Origin: Desulfitobacterium sp050251735
GTDB taxonomy: Bacteria > Bacillota > Desulfitobacteriia > Desulfitobacteriales > Desulfitobacteriaceae
Length of the DNA: 64,000 nucleotides
NCBI GenBank assembly: GCA_050251735.1
Contig: JBFWMF010000004.1
Location: 62,001 to 126,000 of the forward strand
Direction: 5' to 3'
Each line of letters opens with the position of its first letter. Position 1 is the first letter of the stretch. Under the pieces are notes generated by a model. The model saw only the letters and a list, made by a program, of their open reading frames with translations. It had not been told where the DNA came from and did no database searches. The translations under genes were made by a program, and so were the position numbers. Shown one piece after another: positions 18,455-26,831 of the stretch.

Positions 18455-18490
18455 GACACTTAAACTCCTTTTATTAGATTCGGATACGCC

Positions 18491-18533
18491 GAGAAGACCC
18501 TTCTTACCTTTCGGTAAGAGGGTCTTCCCTAAG
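18491..18533. repeat. Inverted repeat between the RRM gene and yqeK
   Basis: Near-perfect stem AAGACCC-TCTTACC/GGTAAGA-GGGTCTT with a four-base loop. No T-run follows on the minus strand, so it may stabilise or separate transcripts rather than terminate. Confidence 0.55.
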
Positions 18534-18543
18534 ATTATGTTTT

Positions 18544-18795
18544 CTACATCTGTTGCTTTGGTCGAGCCTCGTTCACTGTTAAAGGACGGCCCCCGAAATC
18601 CTTCCCATTAAGATCTTCTGCCATGCGTGATGCATCGCCATCTTCAACCTCGACAAAACCAAAGCCTCTTGAACGGCCAGTTTCGCGATCGGTAATGATA
18701 CGACTGCTGATGACTTGACCATACTGGCCAAAGAAAGAACTGAGATCTTCGGAGGTTGTGTTCCAAGGTAAATTTCCGACATATAGGGTTGCCAT
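18544..18795 (-). CDS. RRM-type RNA-binding protein
   Basis: Single RNA-recognition-motif protein of 83 residues. RNP-2 (TLYVGNLPW, residues 3-11) and RNP-1 (RGFGFVEVED, residues 44-53) both have the aromatic residues that stack on RNA bases. Such one-domain RRM proteins occur in some Clostridia, cyanobacteria and deltaproteobacteria; their targets are largely unknown. It has its own ribosome binding site (AGAGGTGACAACAAA-ATG) and is inserted between nadD and yqeK, with an inverted repeat downstream (18491-18533). Confidence 0.9.
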   Translation of the reverse strand: MATLYVGNLPWNTTSEDLSSFFGQYGQVISSRIITDRETGRSRGFGFVEVEDGDASRMAEDLNGKDFGGRPLTVNEARPKQQM

Positions 18796-18879
18796 TTTGT
18801 TGTCACCTCTTGCTTTATGGATTCGATTTTAGTATAAGCAAAAGCGTCAGAACTATACTTATTTAATCGTGTAATTAAA

Positions 18880-19536
18880 CTATATCACATACAACCCTGC
18901 CTCTTCAACATAGAGGCGAACCGGCTCCGGAAGTAAATAACGAATAGTTTTCCCCTCTTTTACCCGGGATCGGATATCCGTTGAAGATATGGCGAGGGCC
19001 GGTACATCGAAAAGATGTATGTGAGGGATGAATTCCGGATACTTTCTTTCAAATTCTATCAGAAACTCATCTGGAGCAAAGCCTGGCCGGGAGGCCCCGA
19101 TGAAATGGCTTAAGGAGAGAACAGACTGGACATCTCGCCAAGTGAAAATCTCCCGAAACGCATCGACTCCCGTAATAAAATAAAGCTCATGCTCCGGATA
19201 GATTTTATGCAATTGACGTAGGGTATCCACTGTATAGGAATATCCTTCCCGCTCAATTTCTAGATCTGAAACTTCAAAAAAGGCGTTGTCAGCAATCGCT
19301 CGCTTCACCATCTCATAACGATCCCTAGGCGCAGTTATGCGCCGACCAATCTTGTGCGGCGCTTTACCCGTAGGAATAAAAATCACTTTCTCCAAGTGAA
19401 ACTCATGACGAGCCATCTCTGCCGCCACCAGATGCCCATAATGCAGGGGGTCGAATGTGCCCCCCATGATCCCTAATCTGTGGGTTATTCCGATGTTAGA
19501 TTTATCACTCATTGGATCCATCGATTCATGCTCCAT
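18880..19536 (-). CDS. nadD: Nicotinate-nucleotide adenylyltransferase NadD
   Basis: Transfers AMP to nicotinate mononucleotide in NAD synthesis. The nucleotidyltransferase motif GGTFDPLHYGHL and the second motif SSTDIRSRVKEG are intact. The catalytic His-x-Gly-His is HYGH. The upstream 20 residues (MEHESMDPMSDKSNIGITHR) are unlike the family, so the true start may be the ATG at codon 9 (19512) or an even later codon. It follows yhbY by 21 bp in the obgE-yhbY-nadD string. Confidence 0.93.
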   Translation of the reverse strand: MEHESMDPMSDKSNIGITHRLGIMGGTFDPLHYGHLVAAEMARHEFHLEKVIFIPTGKAPHKIGRRITAPRDRYEMVKRAIADNAFFEVSDLEIEREGYSYTVDTLRQLHKIYPEHELYFITGVDAFREIFTWRDVQSVLSLSHFIGASRPGFAPDEFLIEFERKYPEFIPHIHLFDVPALAISSTDIRSRVKEGKTIRYLLPEPVRLYVEEAGLYVI

Positions 19537-19557
19537 CTTCTTTAACTCGAGCTTGAT

Positions 19558-19851
19558 TTATCTCGGCAACATAATGATGGGGTTCTTTTTTGATTCGCGA
19601 TAAAGCAGAAAATTTCTACCGATCACTTGAACAAGCTCAGATGAAGTACGTTCAGCTAATTGCTCGGCCGCTCCCTGAACATCTTCTGCACTATTCGGAA
19701 GGACCCTGCCCTTCATTAATTCCCTCGCTGCCAAAGTCTCGTCAGCCTGAACAACGACAGAATCTGTCACTCCACCTTTACCTACCTGTAAGATGGGGTC
19801 CATTTCATTGCCCATGGCACGTAGGAAGCGCTTTTGCTTTCCTGTTAACAT
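19558..19851 (-). CDS. yhbY: YhbY family (CRM-domain) RNA-binding protein
   Basis: Small CRM-domain protein bound to pre-50S particles in other bacteria and thought to assist ribosome assembly. The 97 residues include LTGKQKRFLRAM and the GxxG-like loop VGKGGVTDSV, then IGRNFLLYRESKKNP at the end. It lies between obgE (31 bp) and nadD, the usual Firmicute position. The ATG has GGAGG nine bases upstream. Confidence 0.93.
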   Translation of the reverse strand: MLTGKQKRFLRAMGNEMDPILQVGKGGVTDSVVVQADETLAARELMKGRVLPNSAEDVQGAAEQLAERTSSELVQVIGRNFLLYRESKKNPIIMLPR

Positions 19852-19882
19852 CGCAAAACCTCCAATCTTTCGCTAACTCTAT

Positions 19883-21157
19883 TTATTCTTGCCATTCGAA
19901 TTGAAGTCCGGCGATTTGGACCTTATCTCCTTCTTTAATCCCCTTTGCGCGCAGAGCCTTTTCAATACCCATAGCCTTAAGGATATTTTGGAAACGGTAT
20001 AGTCCATCCTCTGTATCAAACATCGTCATTTTGACATGCTTTTCAATCTCTTGACCCGTAATTACGAAGCTATCTTCTTCACGAGTTATCTCGAAACGAT
20101 CGGGGGCTTCTGCATGAGTTACCCTATGCTGTTCCTCTTCCTTCACGAAAATTTCCGGAACAGGCACCTCCGGTAAGACTTGGGCTACGCCATAAACCAG
20201 CTCCTTAAGCCCATCCCCAGTCGCAGCAGACACAGGGAAAATACGATACTCTTCACCCAGTTGCTCCTCTAATCGTTTTAAGTTTTCCTCGGCACCGGGT
20301 ATATCCATCTTATTGGCTACTACTAGCATGGTCCGATTCGCTAGCTCCGGACTATATTGACGCAGCTCGTCTTTGATGATTTGAAAATCCTCCAAGGGAT
20401 CCCGTTCCTCTGAACCCGCTATATCTAAAACATGCAGAATAAGACGTGTTCTTTCCGTATGCCTGAGAAATTCATGCCCTAATCCGGCACCCGTATGAGC
20501 TCCCTCAATAAGGCCGGGAATATCAGCCACAACAAAGCTTTCTCCATCTTCAATGTCAACCACCCCAAGATTAGGAACAAGCGTCGTAAAATGATAATCG
20601 GCAATCTTGGGCTTAGCCGCGGAAATCCGGGAAATAATCGTCGACTTTCCCACATTAGGGAATCCGACCAATCCAACATCAGCTAAAAGCTTCAGCTCAA
20701 GCAGTAGGTTCCGTTCCTCTCCAGGTTCCCCATTTTCGGCGACCCTAGGGGCTTTGTTCGTGTTGCTCATAAAACGGGCATTGCCTCGTCCACCTCTTCC
20801 CCCTGTGGCCACTATGGTTTGTTGTCCATGCTCAATGAGATCGGCGAGAATTTCCCCCGAATCCGCGTCTTTCACTACGGTACCCACAGGAATCCGCACG
20901 ATCATATCCTCGCCGCTCTTCCCGTGCATATTTTTTGCTTGTCCATGCTCACCGCGATCAGCTTTGTATTGGCGCTTATAGCGAAAATCCGCCAAGGTCC
21001 ACAATCCTTCATCAGCTTCAAAAATCACCTTGCCTCCACGACCACCATCCCCGCCACTGGGTCCTCCGTCAGGAACATATTTTTCACGACGGAAAGCCAC
21101 TGCTCCGGCCCCGCCGTCTCCACCTTTAACATAAATTCTTGCCTGATCGTAAAACAT
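19883..21157 (-). CDS. obgE: Obg GTPase, 50S assembly and stress control
   Basis: Essential GTPase involved in late 50S assembly, the stringent response and, in Bacillus, sporulation. The order is the glycine-rich Obg domain (residues 1-158, six-turn GGxGG pattern including GGDGGRGGKV), the G domain (G1 GFPNVGKST, G3 DIPGLIEG, G4 NKMD), and a C-terminal OCT domain (residues 340-424). The OCT domain marks the Gram-positive form. It lies next to the spo0B-like gene, as in B. subtilis. Confidence 0.96.
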   Translation of the reverse strand: MFYDQARIYVKGGDGGAGAVAFRREKYVPDGGPSGGDGGRGGKVIFEADEGLWTLADFRYKRQYKADRGEHGQAKNMHGKSGEDMIVRIPVGTVVKDADSGEILADLIEHGQQTIVATGGRGGRGNARFMSNTNKAPRVAENGEPGEERNLLLELKLLADVGLVGFPNVGKSTIISRISAAKPKIADYHFTTLVPNLGVVDIEDGESFVVADIPGLIEGAHTGAGLGHEFLRHTERTRLILHVLDIAGSEERDPLEDFQIIKDELRQYSPELANRTMLVVANKMDIPGAEENLKRLEEQLGEEYRIFPVSAATGDGLKELVYGVAQVLPEVPVPEIFVKEEEQHRVTHAEAPDRFEITREEDSFVITGQEIEKHVKMTMFDTEDGLYRFQNILKAMGIEKALRAKGIKEGDKVQIAGLQFEWQE

Positions 21158-21171
21158 GACATTATCCCCTT

Positions 21172-21675
21172 CTACAAGCCTAGGCTATGTTCAAAAATAA
21201 CTTTTTCATCATCTAATAATGAAATACGACAGCCAAAGCTTTCCGCATCACATAAATCGATCTCAACAACAGGGTCCTCTAAACCTTGAAAACTCTTAAG
21301 AATTGCAGCTAAACACTCTTTAGTGTACCCGAATACGGCTTCTCCATATTCTTCTTGCCAAAACTCTTGCCAAAATTCTTCTTTTTTCAGAGCACTTGCT
21401 AGCTTAACATCAACCCAAAGTCCCTCCTTGCGCAGACTAATGACTAAGCTAAGTAGAGATGCGGCCACGATATCCTGCGGAATCTGTCCGATCTGCTGCT
21501 CAGCTTCTAAACCCCCGACCCCTTCTTGCATATAGAGCAAGGCTCGGTCCGCCTTACCTAACTGTAGATACCCCATAATCACTTGCCAGTGGTTGAGGAA
21601 GTCATGGCGCTGCAGGCGGTAGTGGGATAGCTGCTCAGCTAGAAGCTGTCGTTCTATGGAGGGTTTTGTTGGCAT
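21172..21675 (-). CDS. spo0B: Spo0B-like sporulation phosphotransferase
   Basis: Candidate phosphorelay protein taking phosphate from Spo0F-like regulators to Spo0A. RHDFLNHWQVIMGYLQLG (about residues 24-41) is the Spo0B/CitA-type phosphoacceptor helix with the His in H-D-F-x-N-H. A degenerate ATPase-like C-terminal domain follows that lacks N, G1 and G2 boxes. Gene order (rpmA-spo0B-obgE) matches B. subtilis. Clostridia in general lack a full phosphorelay, so the partner is unclear. The frame opens at 21684, but GAGGTG precedes the ATG at 21675 (167 residues). Confidence 0.85.
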   Translation of the reverse strand: MPTKPSIERQLLAEQLSHYRLQRHDFLNHWQVIMGYLQLGKADRALLYMQEGVGGLEAEQQIGQIPQDIVAASLLSLVISLRKEGLWVDVKLASALKKEEFWQEFWQEEYGEAVFGYTKECLAAILKSFQGLEDPVVEIDLCDAESFGCRISLLDDEKVIFEHSLGL

Positions 21676-21711
21676 TGGTTTCACCTCGTCTTAAAATAGT
21701 CCCGATAGACA

Positions 21712-21738
21712 GAAAACCCCCGGGATTCTCCCAGGGGT
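21712..21738 (-). terminator. Terminator after rpmA
   Basis: GC-rich hairpin ACCCC-tGGG/CCC-gGGGGT followed by TTTTCTG on the minus strand, in the 83-bp gap between rpmA and the spo0B-like gene. It probably separates ribosomal-protein expression from spo0B-obgE. Confidence 0.7.
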
Positions 21739-21758
21739 GCGATTCTGAATGCCAAAAT

Positions 21759-22055
21759 TTAAGCTTGAGCAACCTGGCGCTCAGGATAAATGCTAACTTG
21801 TTTGCGAGTACGATCTTTGCGCTCGAATTTGACATAACCGTCGATGGTTGCAAAGAGGGTGTCATCCTTACCCAAACCGCAGTTTTTGCCAGCATGAAAC
21901 TTTGTTCCCCGTTGGCGAACGATAATGTTCCCTGCGAGAACGAATTGACCGTCTCCACGCTTCACGCCGAGACGTTGCGCATTACTATCACGACCATTTC
22001 GAGAACTACCTACCCCTTTTTTATGGGCGAATAATTGCAGATTCATTTTTAACAT
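21759..22055 (-). CDS. rpmA: 50S ribosomal protein L27 with cleavable N-terminal extension
   Basis: L27 reaches into the peptidyl-transferase centre. The product begins MLKMNLQLFA and then HKKGVGSSRNGRDS, the mature N-terminus. LQLFA before HKKG is the Firmicute cleavage site removed by the protease Prp, whose gene is directly upstream. The frame opens at 22064, but GGAGGTGG lies five bases before the ATG at 22055, so I use that (98 residues). The start overlaps the prp stop by seven bases, which ties production of substrate and protease. Confidence 0.96.
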   Translation of the reverse strand: MLKMNLQLFAHKKGVGSSRNGRDSNAQRLGVKRGDGQFVLAGNIIVRQRGTKFHAGKNCGLGKDDTLFATIDGYVKFERKDRTRKQVSIYPERQVAQA

Positions 22056-22408
22056 GGAGTCCACCTCCTCCGATTGATTTTTACATATTCTGAACCATAG
22101 CTTTGTTGAATTCCTTCAATACCTAAAACCATGGTTCCTAAAATCCATTGGGCATGATCCAGTGTCACAGGCTCTAATTCTGGGAGAGTACAGCTTAAAA
22201 ACCCTTGCAGGTCGTCCACTTCAACCTCCGGTTTGTTTGGAAGATAACGTTCCAAGCCGTTGACTGCTGAGATACCAAGCGCGGATACGGCGGCACAGAC
22301 AACATCAAGTCCATACTCGGCATATCCTGCGTGCCCTGATAATTCAAACTTGTGAATCTGGTGGCTGTCATCCAACCAAAGATTCAAAATAATACCTTTT
22401 TGCTTCAT
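22049..22408 (-). CDS. prp: Ribosomal-processing cysteine protease Prp
   Basis: Removes the N-terminal peptide of L27 in Firmicutes; also known as YsxB. Catalytic His and Cys are visible in LSGHAGYAEYGLDVVCAAVSALG (split: SGHAGYA and DVVCAAVS). The open frame begins at a TTG at 22429, inside rplU. I use the ATG at 22408, immediately after the rplU stop (TAAGATG), which suggests translational coupling. 119 residues is near the usual 110. The gene order rplU-prp-rpmA is the standard Firmicute arrangement. Confidence 0.95.
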   Translation of the reverse strand: MKQKGIILNLWLDDSHQIHKFELSGHAGYAEYGLDVVCAAVSALGISAVNGLERYLPNKPEVEVDDLQGFLSCTLPELEPVTLDHAQWILGTMVLGIEGIQQSYGSEYVKINRRRWTPC

Positions 22409-22409
22409 C

Positions 22410-22721
22410 TTAAGCTTGAATAGCTTCAACCACTACTTTTGTGTAGGGCTGACGATGGCCTTGTTTGCGACGATAATTCTTCTTGGATTTCATCTTGAAG
22501 ACAATTATCTTTTCGCCTTTGCCATGCTCCACGACTTTAAGAAGGGCCTTAGCACCTTCTACAACCGGAGTCCCAACCTTAACCGCTCCGTCCTTTTCAA
22601 CTAAAAGAACTTGATCGATGGTCACGGTATCTCCTACATTTGCGTCAAGCTTTTCCACAAAGAGGACTTTGCCTTCTTCGACACGGAATTGCTTACCACT
22701 TGTTTCGATCACTGCGTACAT
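22410..22721 (-). CDS. rplU: 50S ribosomal protein L21
   Basis: Binds 23S rRNA with L20. The whole 103-residue sequence fits: MYAVIETSGKQFRVEEG at the start and KMKSKKNYRRKQGHRQPYTKV, the L21 RNA-binding signature, near the end. Ribosome binding site GGGAGGTG. First gene of the rplU-prp-rpmA operon, preceded by a promoter and a structured leader. Confidence 0.97.
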   Translation of the reverse strand: MYAVIETSGKQFRVEEGKVLFVEKLDANVGDTVTIDQVLLVEKDGAVKVGTPVVEGAKALLKVVEHGKGEKIIVFKMKSKKNYRRKQGHRQPYTKVVVEAIQA

Positions 22722-22850
22722 TATTTACACCTCCCATGCCTAGACTCGCCTTGTCAGGCCGGTTTGCTCAAAAATTACTCATTAGAAATTTTGACACAAA
22801 AACCAGTTAATTGCCTGTTCCGTGCGGTTGCGGTGAGAAGTCACCACATT
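22722..22850 (-). ncRNA. Candidate rplU (L21) leader RNA
   Basis: About 130 nt between the promoter at 22856-22885 and rplU. It contains small hairpins such as GGTGA-CTTC-TCACC and GCC-TGACAA-GGC just before the ribosome binding site. An L21 leader family is known in Firmicutes. I match it by position and hairpins only, not by consensus. Confidence 0.45.
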
Positions 22851-22855
22851 TAGTA

Positions 22856-22885
22856 ATTTTAGCATTAAGTATACTCTACTGTCAA
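22856..22885 (-). promoter_or_regulatory. Sigma-A promoter of rplU-prp-rpmA
   Basis: On the minus strand TTGACA (22885-22880), 18-base spacer, TAAAAT (22861-22856) with an extended -10 TG in TGCTAAAAT. Confidence 0.8.
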
Positions 22886-22903
22886 TTCCTCTACCAAAAA
22901 ATT

Positions 22904-24154
22904 TCAGACTCTCCCTGTGCCTTCACAACGGGGACAGGCTTGTCCATAGCGTACCTCGAGAGTTTGTCCTACTTTCTTACGTGTCATTTCCACAAGTCCC
23001 AATTGAGTTAAGCCCATGATTTGACACTTTACCTTATCCTGAGCTACAGCCTTTTCCAGGACGTTCATCAGCTGCTCTTTGGCTTCTTCAGTTGTCATAT
23101 CAATAAAGTCGATAATAATGATTCCACCCAAATTACGCAAACGAATCTGTCGTGCAATCTCCGCAGCAGCTTCTTGATTAATATGCATGATTGTATCTTG
23201 GAGGGACTTCTCCCCTATATATTTTCCTGTGTTCACATCAATGACAGATAGTGCTTCAGTCTGCTGAATCACTAAATAGCCACCACTCTTCAACCATACC
23301 CTTGAGAGAAGGGCGTGACGGATTTTATCATCGATACCATACCTAGAAAAGATATCCTCTTGATAAATTAAACTCACGTGGTTCGCGGCCGGATGACCTA
23401 ACTCTCTCAAAGCCTGACGCATCCCTTCCGCAACCTCCGGTTGATTAACCGTAATGATTTCGACCTCTCGATCGATCCAATCGCGAATCACCCTCGCTAC
23501 CAGATTCACGTCTTGATGAACCAACCCCGGAACCGAAACATGGGGAACTTTCTTTTCTACCTGATCCCACAAAGTCACGAGCTCTTCCAGGTCGTCGACA
23601 AGTTCTTGGCCATCAATTCCTTTGGCTAAGGTCCGAACAACAATCCCTTTCCCAGGCGGGCAGGCCGCTCGGGCGATCTCCCTCAGACGTATCCTCTCGT
23701 GCTCATCGGTAATCTTGCGTGATACACCTACGTATTCCGTGTGGGGCATCAGAACGGCATAACGACCAGGAAGGGTAAGATTGGTGGTGATTCGAGCTCC
23801 CTTTGACCCCACAGGTTCTTTTGCTATTTGAACTAAAAGCTCTTGGCGAGGCTTAAGCACCTGTTCCACACGTAGCTCGGTCGAGGTCGGGAGTTTCTCA
23901 TCCTCATCATATTGGAAGGGCACTGCATCGCCCACATACAGGAAAGCATTCTTTTCTAGACCAATATCGACAAAGGCTGCTTGCATTCCTGGCAAAATGT
24001 TGACAACCCTTCCTCGATAAATATTGCCAACCAGACGGGATAGCATGCCCTCCTCTTCATGAACCTCGACCAACTCTCCATCTTCAAGAACCGCTGCCCG
24101 CATGGTTTGACCTTGTCCTTGTAGCACAATCTCTTTCACGGGGCGTTTCCTCAC
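22904..24154 (-). CDS. rng: Ribonuclease G/E family endoribonuclease, short form
   Basis: Endonuclease for rRNA and mRNA processing. The S1 domain appears early (LVGNIYRGRVVNILPGMQAAFVDIG, in parts), followed by the 5'-sensor and the DNase I-like catalytic region with SVIDVNTGKYIG and GGIIIIDFIDM (catalytic Asp residues). The protein stops at residue 416 directly after the zinc-link CPRCEGTGRV, so the small C-terminal domain of E. coli RNase E/G is absent. The sequence after the stop does not code for it in any frame. It overlaps the gene upstream by four bases (GTGA). Confidence 0.92.
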   Translation of the reverse strand: MRKRPVKEIVLQGQGQTMRAAVLEDGELVEVHEEEGMLSRLVGNIYRGRVVNILPGMQAAFVDIGLEKNAFLYVGDAVPFQYDEDEKLPTSTELRVEQVLKPRQELLVQIAKEPVGSKGARITTNLTLPGRYAVLMPHTEYVGVSRKITDEHERIRLREIARAACPPGKGIVVRTLAKGIDGQELVDDLEELVTLWDQVEKKVPHVSVPGLVHQDVNLVARVIRDWIDREVEIITVNQPEVAEGMRQALRELGHPAANHVSLIYQEDIFSRYGIDDKIRHALLSRVWLKSGGYLVIQQTEALSVIDVNTGKYIGEKSLQDTIMHINQEAAAEIARQIRLRNLGGIIIIDFIDMTTEEAKEQLMNVLEKAVAQDKVKCQIMGLTQLGLVEMTRKKVGQTLEVRYGQACPRCEGTGRV

Positions 24155-24867
24155 TTCCCGAAGGCTTCATGATCCATGGGAGAGAACTTTTGTCCTTCAT
24201 AGTTCACATAAATTCCAGTTCGCTTGATGCGTAGATGATCCAAATCTAAGGGGAGGTTTTCTAAATCGCAAAGGCTAGCAATGACCTCCTCGGGTCGAAC
24301 GCTCCCTTGATTACCTACTTCAACTTCCAATTCAAAGATAGCTTCATCCCCCTGGATTTTTCCCTTCAACACCTTAACCCAAGGTCGAATATCCTTTTCC
24401 ACCCTGCCCTTTTTGCTATAGCGAGCATAGGCTACATGACTTCTCCCTAGCCAAGCAGAAATTCCCTCCTGTAGCCGTTCCTCGCTGACCGGCAGGCCTA
24501 TAGAAACAGCAATCTCGTAGCTTGCCGCATTCAAGACTGCCATCAAGGCTTTAGCCGCAGGGGTAACAAACCGACCTTCCTTCAAACGGATTCCCGCTGG
24601 AAGCTGCTCCTGCAAACGACCGAGAATCTCTTTAAGATCAATCTCCTGCCCCAACTCAATATCCACATACTCGTTTACCCCTTCGACTCCTACGGCCAGC
24701 GCCGAGCCAAAAGAAATCTTCGGATGGGGATTAAATCCTTCCGAATAGGCCAAGCGGACACCCGCTCGGCGTAAAGCCCGTTCAAAGACTTTTGCTAAAT
24801 CTAGATGGGCTATATATTTTGCTTCTTCAAGCTTGGTATAGGCGATTCTTACCCTCAAGGTCCTCAC
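24151..24867 (-). CDS. TIGR03936 (DUF2344) radical-SAM-associated protein
   Basis: 238-residue protein of a family of unknown function that is always found next to, or fused to, TIGR03960 radical-SAM proteins. The N-terminal signature YIAHLDLAKVFERALRRAG and YSEGFNPHPKISFG is clear. It overlaps the radical-SAM gene upstream and rng downstream by four bases each, so the three are translationally coupled. The conserved link with rng and rplU suggests a role in RNA or ribosome modification; this is inference from context. Confidence 0.9.
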   Translation of the reverse strand: MRTLRVRIAYTKLEEAKYIAHLDLAKVFERALRRAGVRLAYSEGFNPHPKISFGSALAVGVEGVNEYVDIELGQEIDLKEILGRLQEQLPAGIRLKEGRFVTPAAKALMAVLNAASYEIAVSIGLPVSEERLQEGISAWLGRSHVAYARYSKKGRVEKDIRPWVKVLKGKIQGDEAIFELEVEVGNQGSVRPEEVIASLCDLENLPLDLDHLRIKRTGIYVNYEGQKFSPMDHEAFGK

Positions 24868-26720
24868 CCTTTCAAATCAATCTGAACCCCTCGATCAGGG
24901 CAGATGCCACACCCGGTGCAATCCAGATGCCGGCAATCCAGTGTGCGTGTTTCTTGTAAGGCTTTATGATGTTCATTAACGAGGAAGCGCTTATTCACGC
25001 CACTCTCGATATGATCCCAGGGCAGGACATCGTCGTAGTCCATGGCCCGATTGGCATAGAAGTGCGGGTCAAGACCTAGCTCTTCCATGCATTCCAGCCA
25101 GGTGTCATATTTAAAATGTTCATGCCAACCATCAAACTTACAACCTTTTTTAACCGCTAGTTCCAGCACATCGGCCAGACGCCGATCCCCTTTCGCGAAA
25201 ACCGCTTCGAGATAGCTGGTTCCCACATCATGATAGTTATACTTGATACGGCGATCACGGAATTTCTCACGTAAGTATTTTTGCTTTTGGTCAAGAGAGG
25301 CCATTCCTTCTTGGGGTTCCCATTGGAAGGGGGTATGACTTTTCGGCACAAAGGAACTTGTCGATACCGTAACGTGAACATTTCGTCGACCCAGTCGCGT
25401 TCCTAATTCGACCACTTTCTTTGCTAAGGTAACGATGCCATCAAGATCCTCTTGGGTCTCTGTCGGCAAACCAATCATAAAGTAGAGCTTAATACTGGAC
25501 CATCCCGCTTTAAAGGCGGATTCTGCCGCCTCCATCAGGTTCTCTTCCGTGACCCCTTTATTGATGACGTCACGCAAACGCTGAGTGCCTGCTTCCGGAG
25601 CGAAAGTAAGGCCAGATTTCCTCACCTTCTGCACCTCTTCGGCCAGCTTCACATCAAAAGAATCCAGTCGGAGTGAAGGTAAGGACACACTCACTTTATC
25701 TTCACTATATTTATCTAGGATACCCCGTATCACCGGTTGGATACAGCTGTAGTCCCCGGTAGACAAAGAGGTCAAGGAGATTTCCTCATAGCCTGTAGAT
25801 TTCACTAACTCTTCGGCATGCTTTAATAAAGTTTCCGGCGAACGTTCCCGGACCGGTCGATAAAGTATTCCCGCTTGACAGAAACGGCATCCCCTGGAAC
25901 ACCCGCGCATCACTTCCAACATCATGCGATCGTGAATAATCTCCATATAGGGGACAATAGGACTAGTTGGAAAGTAGCTTTGATCCAAATCCCTGACAAT
26001 CGCCTTTTGTACCACTTGGGGGACGCGAGGATCTGCTTCAATCTTTTGGATTCTGCCATCCTCTTGATAATGAACCTCATAAAATTCAGGGACATAAGCC
26101 CCTTCGACTTGAGATACTCTTAACAGAAATTCTTCACGTGAAACCGGGCTTTGCTTTTGTTCTTGGATTAAACGCAACAGCTCCGGTAAGGTCTCTTCAG
26201 CTTCACCAACCATCAAGAAATCGATAAATGGGGCGATGGGTTCTGAATTATAGGCACATGGACCACCGGCGATAATCCAGGGATGTTCCGGCCCTCGGTC
26301 TTTGGCTCTCATTGGAATACCTGCCAAATCAAGCATGTTAAGGATATTGGAAAAACTCATTTCGTATTGTAAGGTAAATCCTATCACGTCAAATTCCCCG
26401 AGCGGCTGATTTGATTCCAGTCCATAGAGGGGAATATGGCGTTCCCTCATCTTTTCTTCCATATCTACCCAAGGAGCAAAGACCCGTTCACAAAGAAAAT
26501 CATCATAAGAGTTGACTAAGTGATAGAGAATCCGTAGTCCTAGATGAGACATCCCAACTTCATAGACATCCGGGAAAGCAAAAGCCATTCGCACCTTGGT
26601 CTTGTCCCAGTCTTTACGAATCGCATTCCATTCCGTGCCTAAATATCGACTCGGCTTCATGACCTTAGGCAGGAAACGTTCCACCTGCTTACGAATCTCA
26701 GCCGCCTTATTCTCACTCAT
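24864..26720 (-). CDS. TIGR03960 family B12-binding-domain radical SAM protein
   Basis: 618 residues. A B12-binding-like N-terminal domain (FPDVYEVGMSHLGLRIL, DVIGFTLQYEMSFSN) precedes a radical-SAM domain with CSRGCRFCQAG (CX3CX2C, about residues 274-282). The C-terminus adds a Cys cluster, CRHLDCTGCGICPDRG, perhaps for a second Fe-S cluster or zinc. The substrate is unknown for the family. It is the first gene of a coupled operon with the TIGR03936 protein and RNase G and has a recognisable promoter. Confidence 0.92.
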   Translation of the reverse strand: MSENKAAEIRKQVERFLPKVMKPSRYLGTEWNAIRKDWDKTKVRMAFAFPDVYEVGMSHLGLRILYHLVNSYDDFLCERVFAPWVDMEEKMRERHIPLYGLESNQPLGEFDVIGFTLQYEMSFSNILNMLDLAGIPMRAKDRGPEHPWIIAGGPCAYNSEPIAPFIDFLMVGEAEETLPELLRLIQEQKQSPVSREEFLLRVSQVEGAYVPEFYEVHYQEDGRIQKIEADPRVPQVVQKAIVRDLDQSYFPTSPIVPYMEIIHDRMMLEVMRGCSRGCRFCQAGILYRPVRERSPETLLKHAEELVKSTGYEEISLTSLSTGDYSCIQPVIRGILDKYSEDKVSVSLPSLRLDSFDVKLAEEVQKVRKSGLTFAPEAGTQRLRDVINKGVTEENLMEAAESAFKAGWSSIKLYFMIGLPTETQEDLDGIVTLAKKVVELGTRLGRRNVHVTVSTSSFVPKSHTPFQWEPQEGMASLDQKQKYLREKFRDRRIKYNYHDVGTSYLEAVFAKGDRRLADVLELAVKKGCKFDGWHEHFKYDTWLECMEELGLDPHFYANRAMDYDDVLPWDHIESGVNKRFLVNEHHKALQETRTLDCRHLDCTGCGICPDRGVQIDLKG

Positions 26721-26766
26721 GCTTCAGCTACTCCTCCTTGTTATGCTTGTTCGTCAGTAATTAATA

Positions 26767-26796
26767 ATTATAGCACAACGATAGAGGATAAGCCAA
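26767..26796 (-). promoter_or_regulatory. Likely promoter of the TIGR03960-TIGR03936-rng operon
   Basis: On the minus strand TTGGCT (26796-26791), 18-base spacer, TATAAT (26772-26767), 47 bp before the start codon. Confidence 0.6.
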
Positions 26797-26831
26797 GATA
26801 GGAACATGAGCTCCTTGAAAGCAAGCTTGCT

